DNA of 64,000 nt from NCBI GenBank assembly GCA_030848705.1, contig CM061245.1, positions 61,096,006 to 61,160,005 of the forward strand, read 5' to 3'. Positions within the stretch are counted from its first letter, which is position 1. Each line of letters opens with the position of its first letter. Made by a program: the position numbers and the translations under genes. This DNA is from Heracleum sosnowskyi. Lineage: Eukaryota > Streptophyta > Magnoliopsida > Apiales > Apiaceae. Below the pieces are notes generated by a model. It searched no databases, had not been told where the DNA came from, and was given only the letters and a program-made list of their open reading frames with translations. This document shows, piece by piece, positions 1 to 11,500 of this stretch.

Positions 1-1007
1 AGAGGTAAACATAATCGGGCGTCCCTGGTATCTGCTACGATTCAGGCACGGACAGCCCCAAATGAACTTTTCGGTAATTCTATAAACCCATAGGGTGAAA
101 CTACGAGAAAATATCCACAAAATGGGCGGCTTCAATTTTTCCCCATTTTCCTTGTATAGCTCCCTTTAGAGGTAAACGTAATCGGGCATCCCCTGGTATC
201 TGCTACGATTCAGGCACGGACAGCCCCAAATGAACTTTTCTGCAATTCTATAAATCCATAGGGTGAAACTACGAGAAAATATCCACAAAATGGCCCGCTT
301 CTATTTTTCCCCATTTTCCTTGTATAGCTCCCTTTAGAGGTAAACGTAATCGGGCATCCCCTGGTATCTGCTACGATTCAGGCACGGACAACCCGAAATG
401 AACTTTTCTGCAATTGTATAAACCCAAAGGGTGAAACTACGAGAAAATATCCACAAAATGGCCCGCTTCGATTTTTCCCCATTTTCCTTGTATAGCTCCC
501 TTTAGAGGTAAACATAATCGGGCGTCCCCTGGTATCTGCTACGATTCAGGCACGGACAGCCCCAAATAAAGTTTTCTGCAATTCTATAAACCCATAGGGT
601 AAAACTACGAGAAAATATCCACAAAATGGCCCGCTTCAATTTTTCCCCATTTTCCTAGTATAGCTCCCTTTAGAGGTAAACGTAATCGGGCGTCCCCTGG
701 TATCTGCTACGATTCAGGCACGGACAGCCCCAAATGAACTTTTCTGCAATTCTATAAACCCATAGGGTGAAACTACGAGAAAATATCCACAAAATGGTCC
801 GCTTCGATTTTTCCCCATTTTCCTTGTATACCTCCCTTTAGAGGTAAACGTAATCGGGCGTCCCCTGGTATCTGCTACGATTCAGGCACGGACAGCCCCA
901 AATGAACTTTTCTGCAATTCTATAAACCCATAGGCTAAAACTACGAGAAAATATCCACAAAATGGCCCGCTTCTATTTGTCCCCATTTTCCTAGTATAGC
1001 TCCCTTT
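1..1007 (+). repeat. Left-edge block of six monomers
   Basis: Monomers start at 1, 168, 336, 504, 672 and 840. The first is a 167-bp form with acataat, the three-C tract and 'cggtaattc' at bases 72-80. The first four match the series at 9407-10077 and again 14779-15449 in the same order: cggtaattc, then aaatcc, then acccgaaatg with cccaaagg, then aataaa. The monomer at 840 carries the rare 'ggctaaaac', which reappears in many later units. The block is therefore a copy of material also found near 9.4 and 14.8 kb, cut by the window edge. It contains no gene. Confidence 0.85.
504..671 (+). repeat. One 168-bp monomer, used here to describe monomer anatomy
   Basis: Numbering from 'agaggtaaac', the consensus has these parts. 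Bases 10-26 hold three CpGs and the C tract. Bases 41-60 are GC-rich. Bases 82-87 read TATAAA. Bases 87-97 form a small dyad, ACCC-ATA-GGGT. Short A or T tracts lie at 69-72, 109-112, 120-123, 137-141 and 147-150. The main diagnostic sites are base 20 (cgggC/Tg), base 21 (G/A), base 65 (aaaTGaac or aaaTAaac), the triplet of states gggtgaaa, gggtaaaa and aaggtgaaa at 94-100, ccac or caac near 116-119, cttcGat, cttcAat or ctTctat at 131-137, and ccttGtata, cctaGtata or ccttGGata at 151-158. This particular monomer carries acataat, aataaag, gggtaaaa, cttcaat and cctagtata. Confidence 0.9.
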
Positions 1008-2015
1008 AGAGGTAAACGTAATCGGGCGTCCCCTGGCATCTGCTACGATTCAGGCACGGACAGCCCCAAATGAACTTTTCTGCAATTCTATAAACCCATA
1101 AGGTGAAACTACGAGAAAATATCAACAAAATGGTCGGCTTCAATTTTTCCCCATTTTCCTAGTATAGCTCCCTTTAGAGGTAAACGTAATCGGGTGTCCC
1201 CTGGTATCTGCTACGATTCAGGCACGGACAGACCCAAATGAACTTTTTTGCAATTCTATAAACCCATAGGGTGAAACTACGAGAAAATATCAACAAAATG
1301 GTCGACTTCAATTTTTCCCCATTTTCCTAGTATAGCTCCCTTTAGAGGTAAACGTAATCGGGTGTCCCCTGGTATCTGCTACGATTCAGGCACGGACAGA
1401 CCCAAATGAACTTTTCTGCAATTCTATAAACCCATAGGGTGAAACTACGGGAAAATATCCACAAAATGGCCCGCTTCGATTTTTCCCCATTTTCCTTGTA
1501 TACCTCCCTTTAGAGGTAAACGTAATCGGGCGTCCCCTGGTATCTGCTACGATTCAGGCACGGACAGCCCCAAATGAACTTTTCTACAATTCTATAAACC
1601 CATAGGGTAAAACTACGAGAAAATATCCACAAAATGGCCCGCTTCTATTTGTCCCCATTTTCTTAGTATAGCTCCCTTTAGAGGTAAACGTAATCGGGCG
1701 TCCCCTGGTATCTGCTACGATTCAGGCACGGACAGCCCCAAATGAACTTTTCTGCAATTCTATAAACCCATAGGGTGAAACTACGAGAAAATATCAACAA
1801 AATGGTCGGCTTCAATTTTTCCCCATTTTCCTAGTATAGCTCCCTTTAGAGGTAAACGTAATTGGGTGTCCCCTGGTATCTGCTACGATTCAGGCACGGA
1901 CAGACCCAAATGAACTTTTCTGCAATTCTATAAACCCATAGGGTGAAACTACGAGAAAATATCCACAAAATGGCCCGCTTCGATTTTTCCCCATTTTCCT
2001 TGTATAACTCCCTTT
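1008..2015 (+). repeat. Diverged half copy of the 12-monomer HOR
   Basis: Six monomers match parts of the 12-monomer unit that follows. 1008 corresponds to 3024 (ggcatct), 1176 to 3192 (cgggtg, gaccc, tttttt), 1512 to 3360 (ctatttgt), 1680 to 3696, and 1848 to 3864 (ttgtataac). The monomer at 1344 is not the expected partner and carries ttgtatacc and a private 'tacggg'. The offset to the next copy starts at exactly 2,016 bp (ggcatct at 1037 and 3053) and then changes, so the block has lost or swapped monomers compared with the regular copies. Confidence 0.8.
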
Positions 2016-4031
2016 AGAGGTAAACGTAATCGGGCGTCCCCTGGTATCTGCTACGATTCAGGCACGGACAGCCCCAAATGAACTTTTCTGCAATTCTATA
2101 AACCCATAGGGTGAAACTACGAGAAAATATCCACAAAATGGCCCGCTTCAATTTGTCCCCATTTTCCTAGTATAGCTCCCTTTAGAGGTAAACGTAATCG
2201 GGCGTCCCCTGGTATCTGCTACGATTCAGGCACGGACAGCCCCAATTGAACTTTTCTGCAATTCTATAAACCCATAAGGTGAAACTACGAGAAAATATCC
2301 ACAAAATGACCCTCTTCGATTTTTCCCCATTTTCCTTGTATAGCTCCCTTTAGAGGTAAACGGAATCGGGCGTCCCCTGGTATCTGCTACGATTCAGGCA
2401 CGGACAGCCCCAAATGAACTTTTCTGCAATTCTATAAACCCATAGGGTGAAACTACGAGAAAATATCAACAAAATGGCCCGCTTCAATTTTTCCCCATTT
2501 TCCTAGTATAGCTCCCTTTAGAGGTAAACGTAATCGGGCGTCCCCTGGTATCTGCTACGATTCAGGCACGGACAGCCCCAAATGAACTTTTCTGCAATTC
2601 TATAAACCCATAAGGTGAAACAACGAGAAAATATCCACAAAATGGCCCGCTTCGATTTTTCCCCATTTTCCTTGTATAGCTGCCTTTAGAGGTAAACGTA
2701 ATCGGGTGTCCCCTGGTATCTGCTACGATTCAGGCACGGACAGCCCCAAATAAACTTTTCTGCAATTCTATAAACCCATAGGGTAAAACTACGAGAAAAT
2801 ATCCACAAAATGGCCCGCTTCAATTTTTCCCCATTTTCCTAGTATAGCTCCCTTTAGAGGTAAACGTAATCGGGCGTCCCCTGGTATCTGCTACGATTCA
2901 AGCACGGACAGCCCCAAATGAACTTTTCTGCAATCCTATAAACCCATAAGGTGAAACTACGAGAAAATATCCACAAAATGGCCCGCTTCGATTTTTCCCC
3001 ATTTTCCTTGTATACCTCCCTTTAGAGGTAAACGTAATCGGGCGTCCCCTGGCATCTGCTACGATTCAGGCACGGACAGCCCCAAATGAACTTTTCTGCA
3101 ATTCTATAAACCCATAAGGTGAAACTACGAGAAAATATCAACAAAATGGTCGGCTTCAATTTTTCCCCATTTTCCTAGTATAGCTCCCTTTAGAGGTAAA
3201 CGTAATCGGGTGTCCCCTGGTATCTGCTACGATTCAGGCACGGACAGACCCAAATGAACTTTTTTGCAATTCTATAAACCCATAGGGTGAAACTACGAGA
3301 AAATATCAACAAAATGGTCGGCTTCAATTTTTCCCCATTTTCCTAGTATAGCTCCCTTTAGAGGTAAACGTAATCGGGTGTCCCCTGGTATCTGCTACGA
3401 TTCAGGCACGGACAGCCCCAAATGAACTTTTCTGCAATTCTATAAACCCATAGGGTAAAACTACGAGAGAATATCCACAAAATGGCCCGCTTCTATTTGT
3501 CCCCATTTTCCTAGTATAGCTCCCTTTAGAGGTAAACGTAATCGGGAGTCCCCTGGTATCTGCTACGATTCAGGCACGGACAACCCCAAATGAACTTTTC
3601 TGCAATTCTATAAACCCATAAGGTGAAACTACAAGAAAATATCCACAAAATGGCCCGCTTCGATTTTTCCCCATTTTCCTTGTATAGCTCCCTTTAGAGG
3701 TAAACGTAATCGGGCGTCCCCTGGTATCTGCTACGATTCAGGCACAGACAGCCCCAAATGAACTTTTCTGCAATTCTATAAACCCATAGGGTGAAACTAC
3801 GAGAAAATATCAACAAAATGGTCGGCTTCAATTTTTCCCCATTTTCCTAGTATAGCTCCCTTTAGAGGTAAACGTAATCGGGTGTCCCCTGGTATCTGCT
3901 ACGATTCAGGCACGGACAGACCCAAATGAACTTTTCTGCAATTCTATAAACCCATAGGGTGAAACTACGAGAAAATATCCACAAAATGGCCCGCTTCGAT
4001 TTTTCCCCATTTTCCTTGTATAACTCCCTTT
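2016..4031 (+). repeat. 12-monomer HOR, copy 1 (2,016 bp)
   Basis: Twelve 168-bp monomers occur in a fixed order that repeats exactly 2,016 bp downstream. Markers are caatttgt (2016), ccaattgaac with gaccctctt (2184), acggaat (2352), aaacaacg with gctgcc (2520), aataaac (2688), caagcac with aatccta (2856), ggcatct (3024), tttttt (3192), ctatttgt with agagaat (3360), cgggag (3528), cacagac (3696) and ttgtataac (3864). All twelve monomers are full length. Copy 1 differs from copy 2 at only a few bases, for example gggtgaaac here against gggtaaaac in the first monomer. Confidence 0.93.
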
Positions 4032-6047
4032 AGAGGTAAACGTAATCGGGCGTCCCCTGGTATCTGCTACGATTCAGGCACGGACAGCCCCAAATGAACT
4101 TTTCTGCAATTCTATAAACCCATAGGGTAAAACTACGAGAAAATATCCACGAAATGGCCCGCTTCAATTTGTCCCCATTTTCCTAGTATAGCTCCCTTTA
4201 GAGGTAAACGTAATCGGGCGTCCCCTGGTATCTGCTACGATTCAGGCACGGACAGCCCCAATTGAACTTTTCTGCAATTCTATAAACCCATAAGGTGAAA
4301 CTACGAGAAAATATCCACAAAATGACCCTCTTCGATTTTTCCCCATTTTCCTTGTATAGCTCCCTTTAGAGGTAAACGGAATCGGGCGTCCCCTGGTATC
4401 TGCTACGATTCAGGCACGGACAGCCCCAAATGAACTTTTCTGCAATTCTATAAACCCATAGGGTGAAACTACGAGAAAATATCAACAAAATGGCCCGCTT
4501 CAATTTTTCCCCATTTTCCTAGTATAGCTCTCTTTAGAGGTAAACGTAATCGGGCGTCCCCTGGTATCTGCTACGATTCAGGCACGGACAGCCCCAAATG
4601 AACTTTTCTGCAATTCTATAAACTCATAAGGTGAAACAACGAGAAAATATCCACAAAATGGCCCGCTTCGATTTTTCCCCATTTTCCTTGTATAGCTGCC
4701 TTTAGAGGTAAACGTAATCGGGTGTCCCCTGGTATCTGCTACGATTCAGGCACGGACAGCCCCAAATAAACTTTTCTGCAATTCTATAAACCCATAGGGT
4801 AAAACTACGAGAAAATATCCACAAAATGGCCCGCTTCAATTTTTCCCCATTTTCCTAGTATAGCTCCCTTTAGAGGTAAACGTAATCGGGCGTCCCCTGG
4901 TATCTGCTACGATTCAAGCACGGACAGCCCCAAATGAACTTTTCTGCAATCCTATAAACCCATAAGGTGAAACTACGAGAAAATATCCACAAAATGGCCC
5001 GCTTCGATTTTTCCCCATTTTCCTTGTATACCTCCCTTTAGAGGTAAACGTAATCGGGCGTCCCCTGGCATCTGCTACGATTCAGGCACGGACAGCCCCA
5101 AATGAACTTTTCTGCAATTCTATAAACCCATAAGGTGAAACTACGAGAAAATATCAACAAAATGGTCGGCTTCAATTTTTCCCCATTTTCCTAGTATAGC
5201 TCCCTTTAGAGGTAAACGTAATCGGGTGTCCCCTGGTATCTGCTACGATTCAGGCACGGACAGACCCAAATGAACTTTTTTGCAATTCTATAAACCCATA
5301 GGGTGAAACTACGAGAAAATATCAACAAAATGGTCGGCTTCAATTTTTCCCCATTTTCCTAGTATAGCTCCCTTTAGAGGTAAACGTAATCGGGTGTCCC
5401 CTGGTATCTGCTACGATTCAGGCACGGACAGCCCCAAATGAACTTTTCTGCAATTCTATAAACCCATAGGGTAAAACTACGAGAAAATATCCACAAAATG
5501 GCCCGCTTCTATTTGTCCCCATTTTCCTAGTATAGCTCCCTTTAGAGGTAAACGTAATCGGGAGTCCCCTGGTATCTGCTACGATTCAGGCACGGACAAC
5601 CCCAAATGAACTTTTCTGCAATTCTATAAACCCATAAGGTGAAACTACAAGAAAATATCCACAAAATGGCCCGCTTCGATTTTTCCCCATTTTCCTTGTA
5701 TAGCTCCCTTTAGAGGTAAACGTAATCGGGCGTCCCCTGGTATCTGCTACGATTCAGGCACAGACAGCCCCAAATGAACTTTTCTGCAATTCTATAAACC
5801 CATAGGGTGAAACTACGAGAAAATATCAACAAAATGGTCGGCTTCAATTTTTCCCCATTTTCCTAGTATAGCTCCCTTTAGAGGTAAACGTAATCGGGTG
5901 TCCCCTGGTATCTGCTACGATTCAGGCACGGACAGACCCAAATGAACTTTTCTGCAATTCTATAAACCCATAGGGTGAAACTACGAGAAAATATCCACAA
6001 AATGGCCCGCTTCGATTTTTCCCCATTTTCCTTGTATAACTCCCTTT
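4032..6047 (+). repeat. 12-monomer HOR, copy 2 (2,016 bp)
   Basis: The twelve markers of copy 1 recur in the same order at an offset of 2,016 bp: for example ccaattgaac at 4200, acggaat at 4368, ggcatct at 5040, cgggag at 5544 and cacagac at 5712. Small private changes include gctctc in place of gctccc near 4528 and 'aactcataagg' in the monomer at 4536. The near identity indicates recent duplication of the whole 12-monomer block rather than of single monomers. Confidence 0.93.
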
Positions 6048-7391
6048 AGAGGTAAACGTAATCGGGCGTCCCCTGGTATCTGCTACGATTCAGGCACGGA
6101 CAGCCCCAAATGAACTTTTCTGCAATTCTATAAACCCATAGGGTAAAACTACGAGAAAATATCCACAAAATGGCCCGCTTCAATTTGTCCCCATTTTCCT
6201 AGTATAGCTCCCTTTAGAGGTAAACGTAATCGGGCGTCCCCTGGTATCTGCTACGATTCAGGCACGGACAGCCCCAATTGAACTTTTCTGCAATTCTATA
6301 AACCCATAAGGTGAAACTACGAGAAAATATCCACAAAATGACCCTCTTCGATTTTTCCCCATTTTCCTTGTATAGCTCCCTTTAGAGGTAAACGGAATCG
6401 GGCGTCCCCTGGTATCTGCTACGATTCAGGCACGGACAGCCCCAAATGAACTTTTCTGCAATTCTATAAACCCATAGGGTGAAACTACGAGAAAATATCA
6501 ACAAAATGGCCCGCTTCAATTTTTCCCCATTTTCCTAGTATAGCTCTCTTTAGAGGTAAACGTAATCGGGCGTCCCCTGGTATCTGCTACGATTCAGGCA
6601 CGGACAGCCCCAAATGAACTTTTCTGCAATTCTATAAACCCATAAGGTGAAACAACGAGAAAATATCCACAAAATGGCCCGCTTCGATTTTTCCCCATTT
6701 TCCTTGTATAGCTGCCTTTAGAGGTAAACGTAATCGGGTGTCCCCTGGTATCTGCTACGATTCAGGCACGGACAACCCCAAATAAACTTTTCTGCAATTC
6801 TATAAACCCATAGGGTAAAACTACGAGAAAATATCCACAAAATGGCCCGCTTCAATTTTTCCCCATTTTCCTAGTATAGCTCCCTTTAGAGGTAAACGTA
6901 ATCGGGCGTCCCCTGGTATCTGCTACGATTCAAGCACGGACAGCCCCAAATGAACTTTTCTGCAATCCTATAAACCCATAAGGTGAAACTACGAGAAAAT
7001 ATCCACAAAATGGCCCGCTTCGATTTTTCCCCATTTTCCTTGTATACCTCCCTTTAGAGGTAAACGTAATCGGGCGTCCCCTGGCATCTGCTACGATTCA
7101 GGCACGGACAGCCCCAAATGAACTTTTCTGCAATTCTATAAACCCATAAGGTGAAACTACGAGAAAATATCAACAAAATGGTCGGCTTCAATTTTTCCCC
7201 ATTTTCCTAGTATAGCTCCCTTTAGAGGTAAACGTAATCGGGTGTCCCCTGGTATCTGCTACGATTCAGGCACGGACAGACCCAAATGAACTTTTTTGCA
7301 ATTCTATAAACCCATAGGGTGAAACTACGAGAAAATATCAACAAAATGGTCGGCTTCAATTTTTCCCCATTTTCCTAGTATAGCTCCCTTT
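6048..7391 (+). repeat. 12-monomer HOR, copy 3, first eight monomers
   Basis: Monomers at 6048, 6216, 6384, 6552, 6720, 6888, 7056 and 7224 match the first eight monomers of the 2,016-bp unit. The copy then breaks: the monomer at 7392 is not the expected ctatttgt type but a cttcgat form ending in the rare 'ttggattgc'. A private change, acaacccc in place of acagcccc, is present in the monomer at 6720. Confidence 0.9.
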
Positions 7392-8566
7392 AGAGGTAAA
7401 CGTAATCGGGTGTCCCCTGGTATCTGCTACGATTCAGGCACGGACAGACCCAAATGAACTTTTCTGCAATTCTATAAACCCATAGGGTGAAACTACGAGA
7501 AAATATCCACAAAATGGCCCGCTTCGATTTTTCCCCATTTTCCTTGGATTGCTCCCTTTAGAGGTAAACATAATCGGGCGTCCCTGGTATCTGCTACGAT
7601 TCAGGCACGGACAGCCCCAAATGAACTTTTCGGTAATTCTATAAACCCATAGGGTGAAACTACGAGAAAATATTCACAAAATGGCCCGCTTCGATTTTTC
7701 CCCATTTTCCTTGGATTGCTCCCTTTAGAGGTAAACGTAATCGGGCGTCCCCTGGTATCTGCTACGATTCAGGCACGGACAGCCCCAAATGAACTTTTCT
7801 GCAATTCTATAAACCCATAAGGTGAAACTACGAGAAAATATCCACAAAATGGCCCGCTTCGATTTTTCCCCATTTTCCTTGTATAGCTGCCTTTAGAGGT
7901 AAACGTAATCGGGCGTCCCCTGGTATCTGCTACGATTCAGGCACGGACAGCCCCAAATAAACTTTTCTGCAATTCTATAAACCCATAGGGTAAAACTACG
8001 AGAAAATATCCACAAAATGGCCCGCTTCAATTTTTCCCCATTTTCCTAGTATAGCTCCCTTTAGAGGTAAACGTAATCGGGCGTCCCCTGGTATCTGCTA
8101 CGATTCAAGCACGGACAGCCCCAAATGAACTTTTCTGCAATCCTATAAACCCATAAGGTGAAACTACGAGAAAATATCCACAAAATGGCCCGCTTCGATT
8201 TTTCCCCATTTTCCTTGTATACCTCCCTTTAGAGGTAAACGTAATCGGGCGTCCCCTGGCATCTGCTACGATTCAGGCACGGACAGCCCCAAATGAACTT
8301 TTCTGCAATTCTATAAACCCATAAGGTGAAACTACGAGAAAATATCAACAAAATGGTCGGCTTCAATTTTTCCCCATTTTCCTAGTATAGCTCCCTTTAG
8401 AGGTAAACGTAATCGGGTGTCCCCTGGTATCTGCTACGATTCAGGCACGGACAGACCCAAATGAACTTTTTTGCAATTCTATAAACCCATAGGGTGAAAC
8501 TACGAGAAAATATCAACAAAATGGTCGGCTTCAATTTTTCCCCATTTTCCTAGTATAGCTCCCTTT
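7392..8566 (+). repeat. Junction block between HOR families
   Basis: Seven monomers. Those at 7392 and 7560 end in 'ttggattgc', and the one at 7560 is the 167-bp acataat/cggtaattc form also found at 1, 9407, 11758 and 14779. Those at 7895, 8063, 8231 and 8399 resume four consecutive types of the 12-monomer unit (aataaac, caagcac with aatccta, ggcatct, tttttt). The block looks like the insertion of a foreign monomer pair into the 12-monomer order. The spacing of the ggcatct marker from 7085 to 8260 is 1,175 bp, seven monomers less one base. Confidence 0.8.
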
Positions 8567-11500
8567 AGAGGTAAACGTAATCGGGTGTCCTCTGGTATCT
8601 GCTACGATTCAGGCACGGACAGACCCAAATGAACATTTCTGCAATTCTATAAACCCATAGGGTGAAACTACGAGAAAATATCCACAAAATGGCCCGCTTC
8701 GATTTTTCCCCATTTTCCTTGTATACCTCCCTTTAGAGGTAAACGTAATCGGGCGTCCCCTGGTATCTGCTACGATTCAGGCACGGACAGCCCCAAATGA
8801 ACTTTTCTGCAATTCTATAAACCCATAGGCTAAAACTACGAGAAAATATCCACAAAATGGCCCGCTTCTATTTGTCCCCATTTTCCTAGTATAGCTCCCT
8901 TTAGAGGTAAACGTAATCGGGCGTCCCCTGGCATCTGCTACGATTCAGGCACGGACAGCCCCAAATGAACTTTTCTGCAATTCTATAAACCCATAAGGTG
9001 AAACTACGAGAAAATATCAACAAAATGGTCGGCTTCAATTTTTCCCCATTTTCCTAGTATAGCTCCCTTTAGAGGTAAACGTAATCGGGTGTCCCCTGGT
9101 ATCTGCTACGATTCAGGCACGGACAGACCCAAATGAACGTTTTTGCAATTCTATAAACCCATAGGGTGAAATTACGAGAAAATATCAACAAAATGGTCGG
9201 CTTCAATTTTTCCCCATTTTCCTAGTATAGCTCCCTTTAGAGGTAAACGTAATCGGGTGTCCCCTGGTATCTGCTACGATTCAGGCACGGACAGACCCAA
9301 ATGAACTTTTCTGCAATTCTATAAACCCATAGGGTGAAACTACGAGAAAATATCCACAAAATGGCCCGCTTCGATTTTTCCCCATTTTCCTTGGATTGCT
9401 CCCTTTAGAGGTAAACATAATCGGGCGTCCCTGGTATCTGCTACGATTCAGGCACGGACAGCCCCAAATGAACTTTTCGGTAATTCTATAAACCCATAGG
9501 GTGAAACTACGAGAAAATATCCACAAAATGGGCGGCTTCAATTTTTCCCCATTTTCCTTGTATAGCTCCCTTTAGAGGTAAACGTAATCGGGCATCCCCT
9601 GGTATCTGCTACGATTCAGGCACGGACAGCCCCAAATGAACTTTTCTACAATTCTATAAATCCATAGGGTGAAACTACGAGAAAATATCCACAAAATGGC
9701 CCGCTTCTATTTTTCCCCATTTTCCTTGTATAGCTCCCTTTAGAGGTAAACGTAATCGGGCATCCCCTGGTATCTGCTACGATTCAGGCACGGACAACCC
9801 GAAATGAACTTTTCTGCAATTGTATAAACCCAAAGGGTGAAACTACGAGAAAATATCCACAAAATGGCCCGCTTCGATTTTTCCCCATTTTCCTTGTATA
9901 GCTCCCTTTAGAGGTAAACATAATCGGGCGTCCCCTGGTATCTGCTACGATTCAGGCACGGACAGCCCCAAATAAACTTTTCTGCAATTCTATAAACCCA
10001 TAGGGTAAAACTACGAGAAAATATCCACAAAATGGCCCGCTTCAATTTTTCCCCATTTTCCTAGTATAGCTCCCTTTAGAGGTAAACGTAATCGGGCGTC
10101 CCCTGCTATCTGCTACGATTCAGGCACGGACAGACCCAAATGAACTTTTCTGCAATTCTATAAACCCATAGGGTGAAACTACGAGAAAATATCAACAAAA
10201 TGGCCCGCTTCAATTTTTCCCCATTTTCCTAGTACAGCTCCCTTTAGAGGTAAACGTAATCGGGCGTCCCCTGGTATCTGCTACGATTCAGGCACGGACA
10301 GCCCCAAATGAACTTTTCTGCAATTCTATAAACCCATAGGGTGAAACTACGAGAAAATATCCACAAAATGGCCCGCTTCGATTTTTCCCCATTTTCCTTG
10401 TATACCACCCTTTAGAGGTAAACGTAATCGGGCGTCCCCTGGTATCTGCTACGATTCAGGCACGGACAGCCCCAAATGAACTTTTCGGTAATTCTATAAA
10501 CCCATAGGGTGAAACTACGAGAAAATATCCACAAAATGGGCGGCTTCAATTTTTCCCCATTTTCCTTGTATAGCTCCCTTTAGAGGTAAACGTAATCGGG
10601 CATCCCCTGGTATCTGCTACGATTCAGGCACGGACAGCCCCAAATGAACTTTTCTACAATTCTATAAATCCATAGGGTGAAACTACGAGAAAATATCCAC
10701 AAAATGGCCCGCTTCGATTTTTCCCCATTTTCCTTGTATAGCTGCCTTTAGAGGTAAACGTAATCGGGCGTCCCCTGGTATCTGCTACGATTCAGGGACG
10801 GACAGCCCCAAATAAACTTTTCTGCAATTCTATAAACCCATAGGGTGAAACTACGAGAAAATATCCACAAAATGGGCGGCTTCAATTTTTCCCCATTTTC
10901 CTTGTATAGCTCCCTTTAGAGGTAAACGTAATCGGGCATCCCCTGGTATCTGCTACGATTCAGGCACGGACAGCCCCAAATGAACTTTTCTACAATTCTA
11001 TAAATCCATAGGGTGAAACTACGAGAAAATATCAACAAAATGGCCCGCTTCAATTTTTCCCCATTTTCCTAGTATAGCTCCCTTTAGAGGTAAACGTAAT
11101 CGGGCGTCCCCTGGTATCTGCTACGATTCAGGCACGGACAGCCCCAAATGAACTTTTCTGCAATTCTATAAACCCATAGGGTGAAACTACGAGAAAATAT
11201 CAACAAAATGGCCCGCTTCAATTTTTCCCCATTTTCCTAGTACAGCTCCCTTTAGAGGTAAACGTAATCGGGCGTCCCCTGGTATCTGCTACGATTCAGG
11301 CACGGACAGCCCCAAATGAACTTTTCTGCAATTCTATAAACCCATAGGGTGAAACTACGAGAAAATATCCACAAAATGGCCCGCTTCGATTTTTCCCCAT
11401 TTTCCTTGTATACCTCCCTTTAGAGGTAAACGTAATCGGGCGTCCCCTGGTATCTGCTACGATTCAGGCACGGACAGCCCCAAATGAACTTTTCGGTAAT

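Noticed and set aside
81..95. Plant-type telomere repeat ('taaaccc')
   Set aside because: Only one seven-base unit occurs per monomer, embedded in other conserved sequence and never in tandem, so it is best explained by chance.
168..335. CENP-B box
   Set aside because: The best match is around 'gtaatcgggcg', which fits the A and CGGG part of the core pattern nTTCGnnnnAnnCGGGn but has only one of the four TTCG bases. The TTCG at monomer bases 132-135 is not followed by A and CGGG at the right spacing. I do not call a box.
7560..7726. Transposon insertion at the 7.5-kb order break
   Set aside because: The foreign-looking pair at 7392-7726 consists of ordinary satellite monomers of a type found at 1, 9407 and 14779. 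There are no terminal repeats, target-site duplications or coding sequence.
9281..9541. Minus-strand open reading frame of 86 codons, with near copies at 11632-11892 and 14653-14913
   Set aside because: It lies wholly inside satellite monomers. It exists because 168 is divisible by three, so one minus-strand frame keeps its register from monomer to monomer, and the three-C (167-bp) monomer shifts it past the usual stop. All three occur at the same monomer pair type, the translation is just the repeat read twice, and there is no start context, codon bias or domain.
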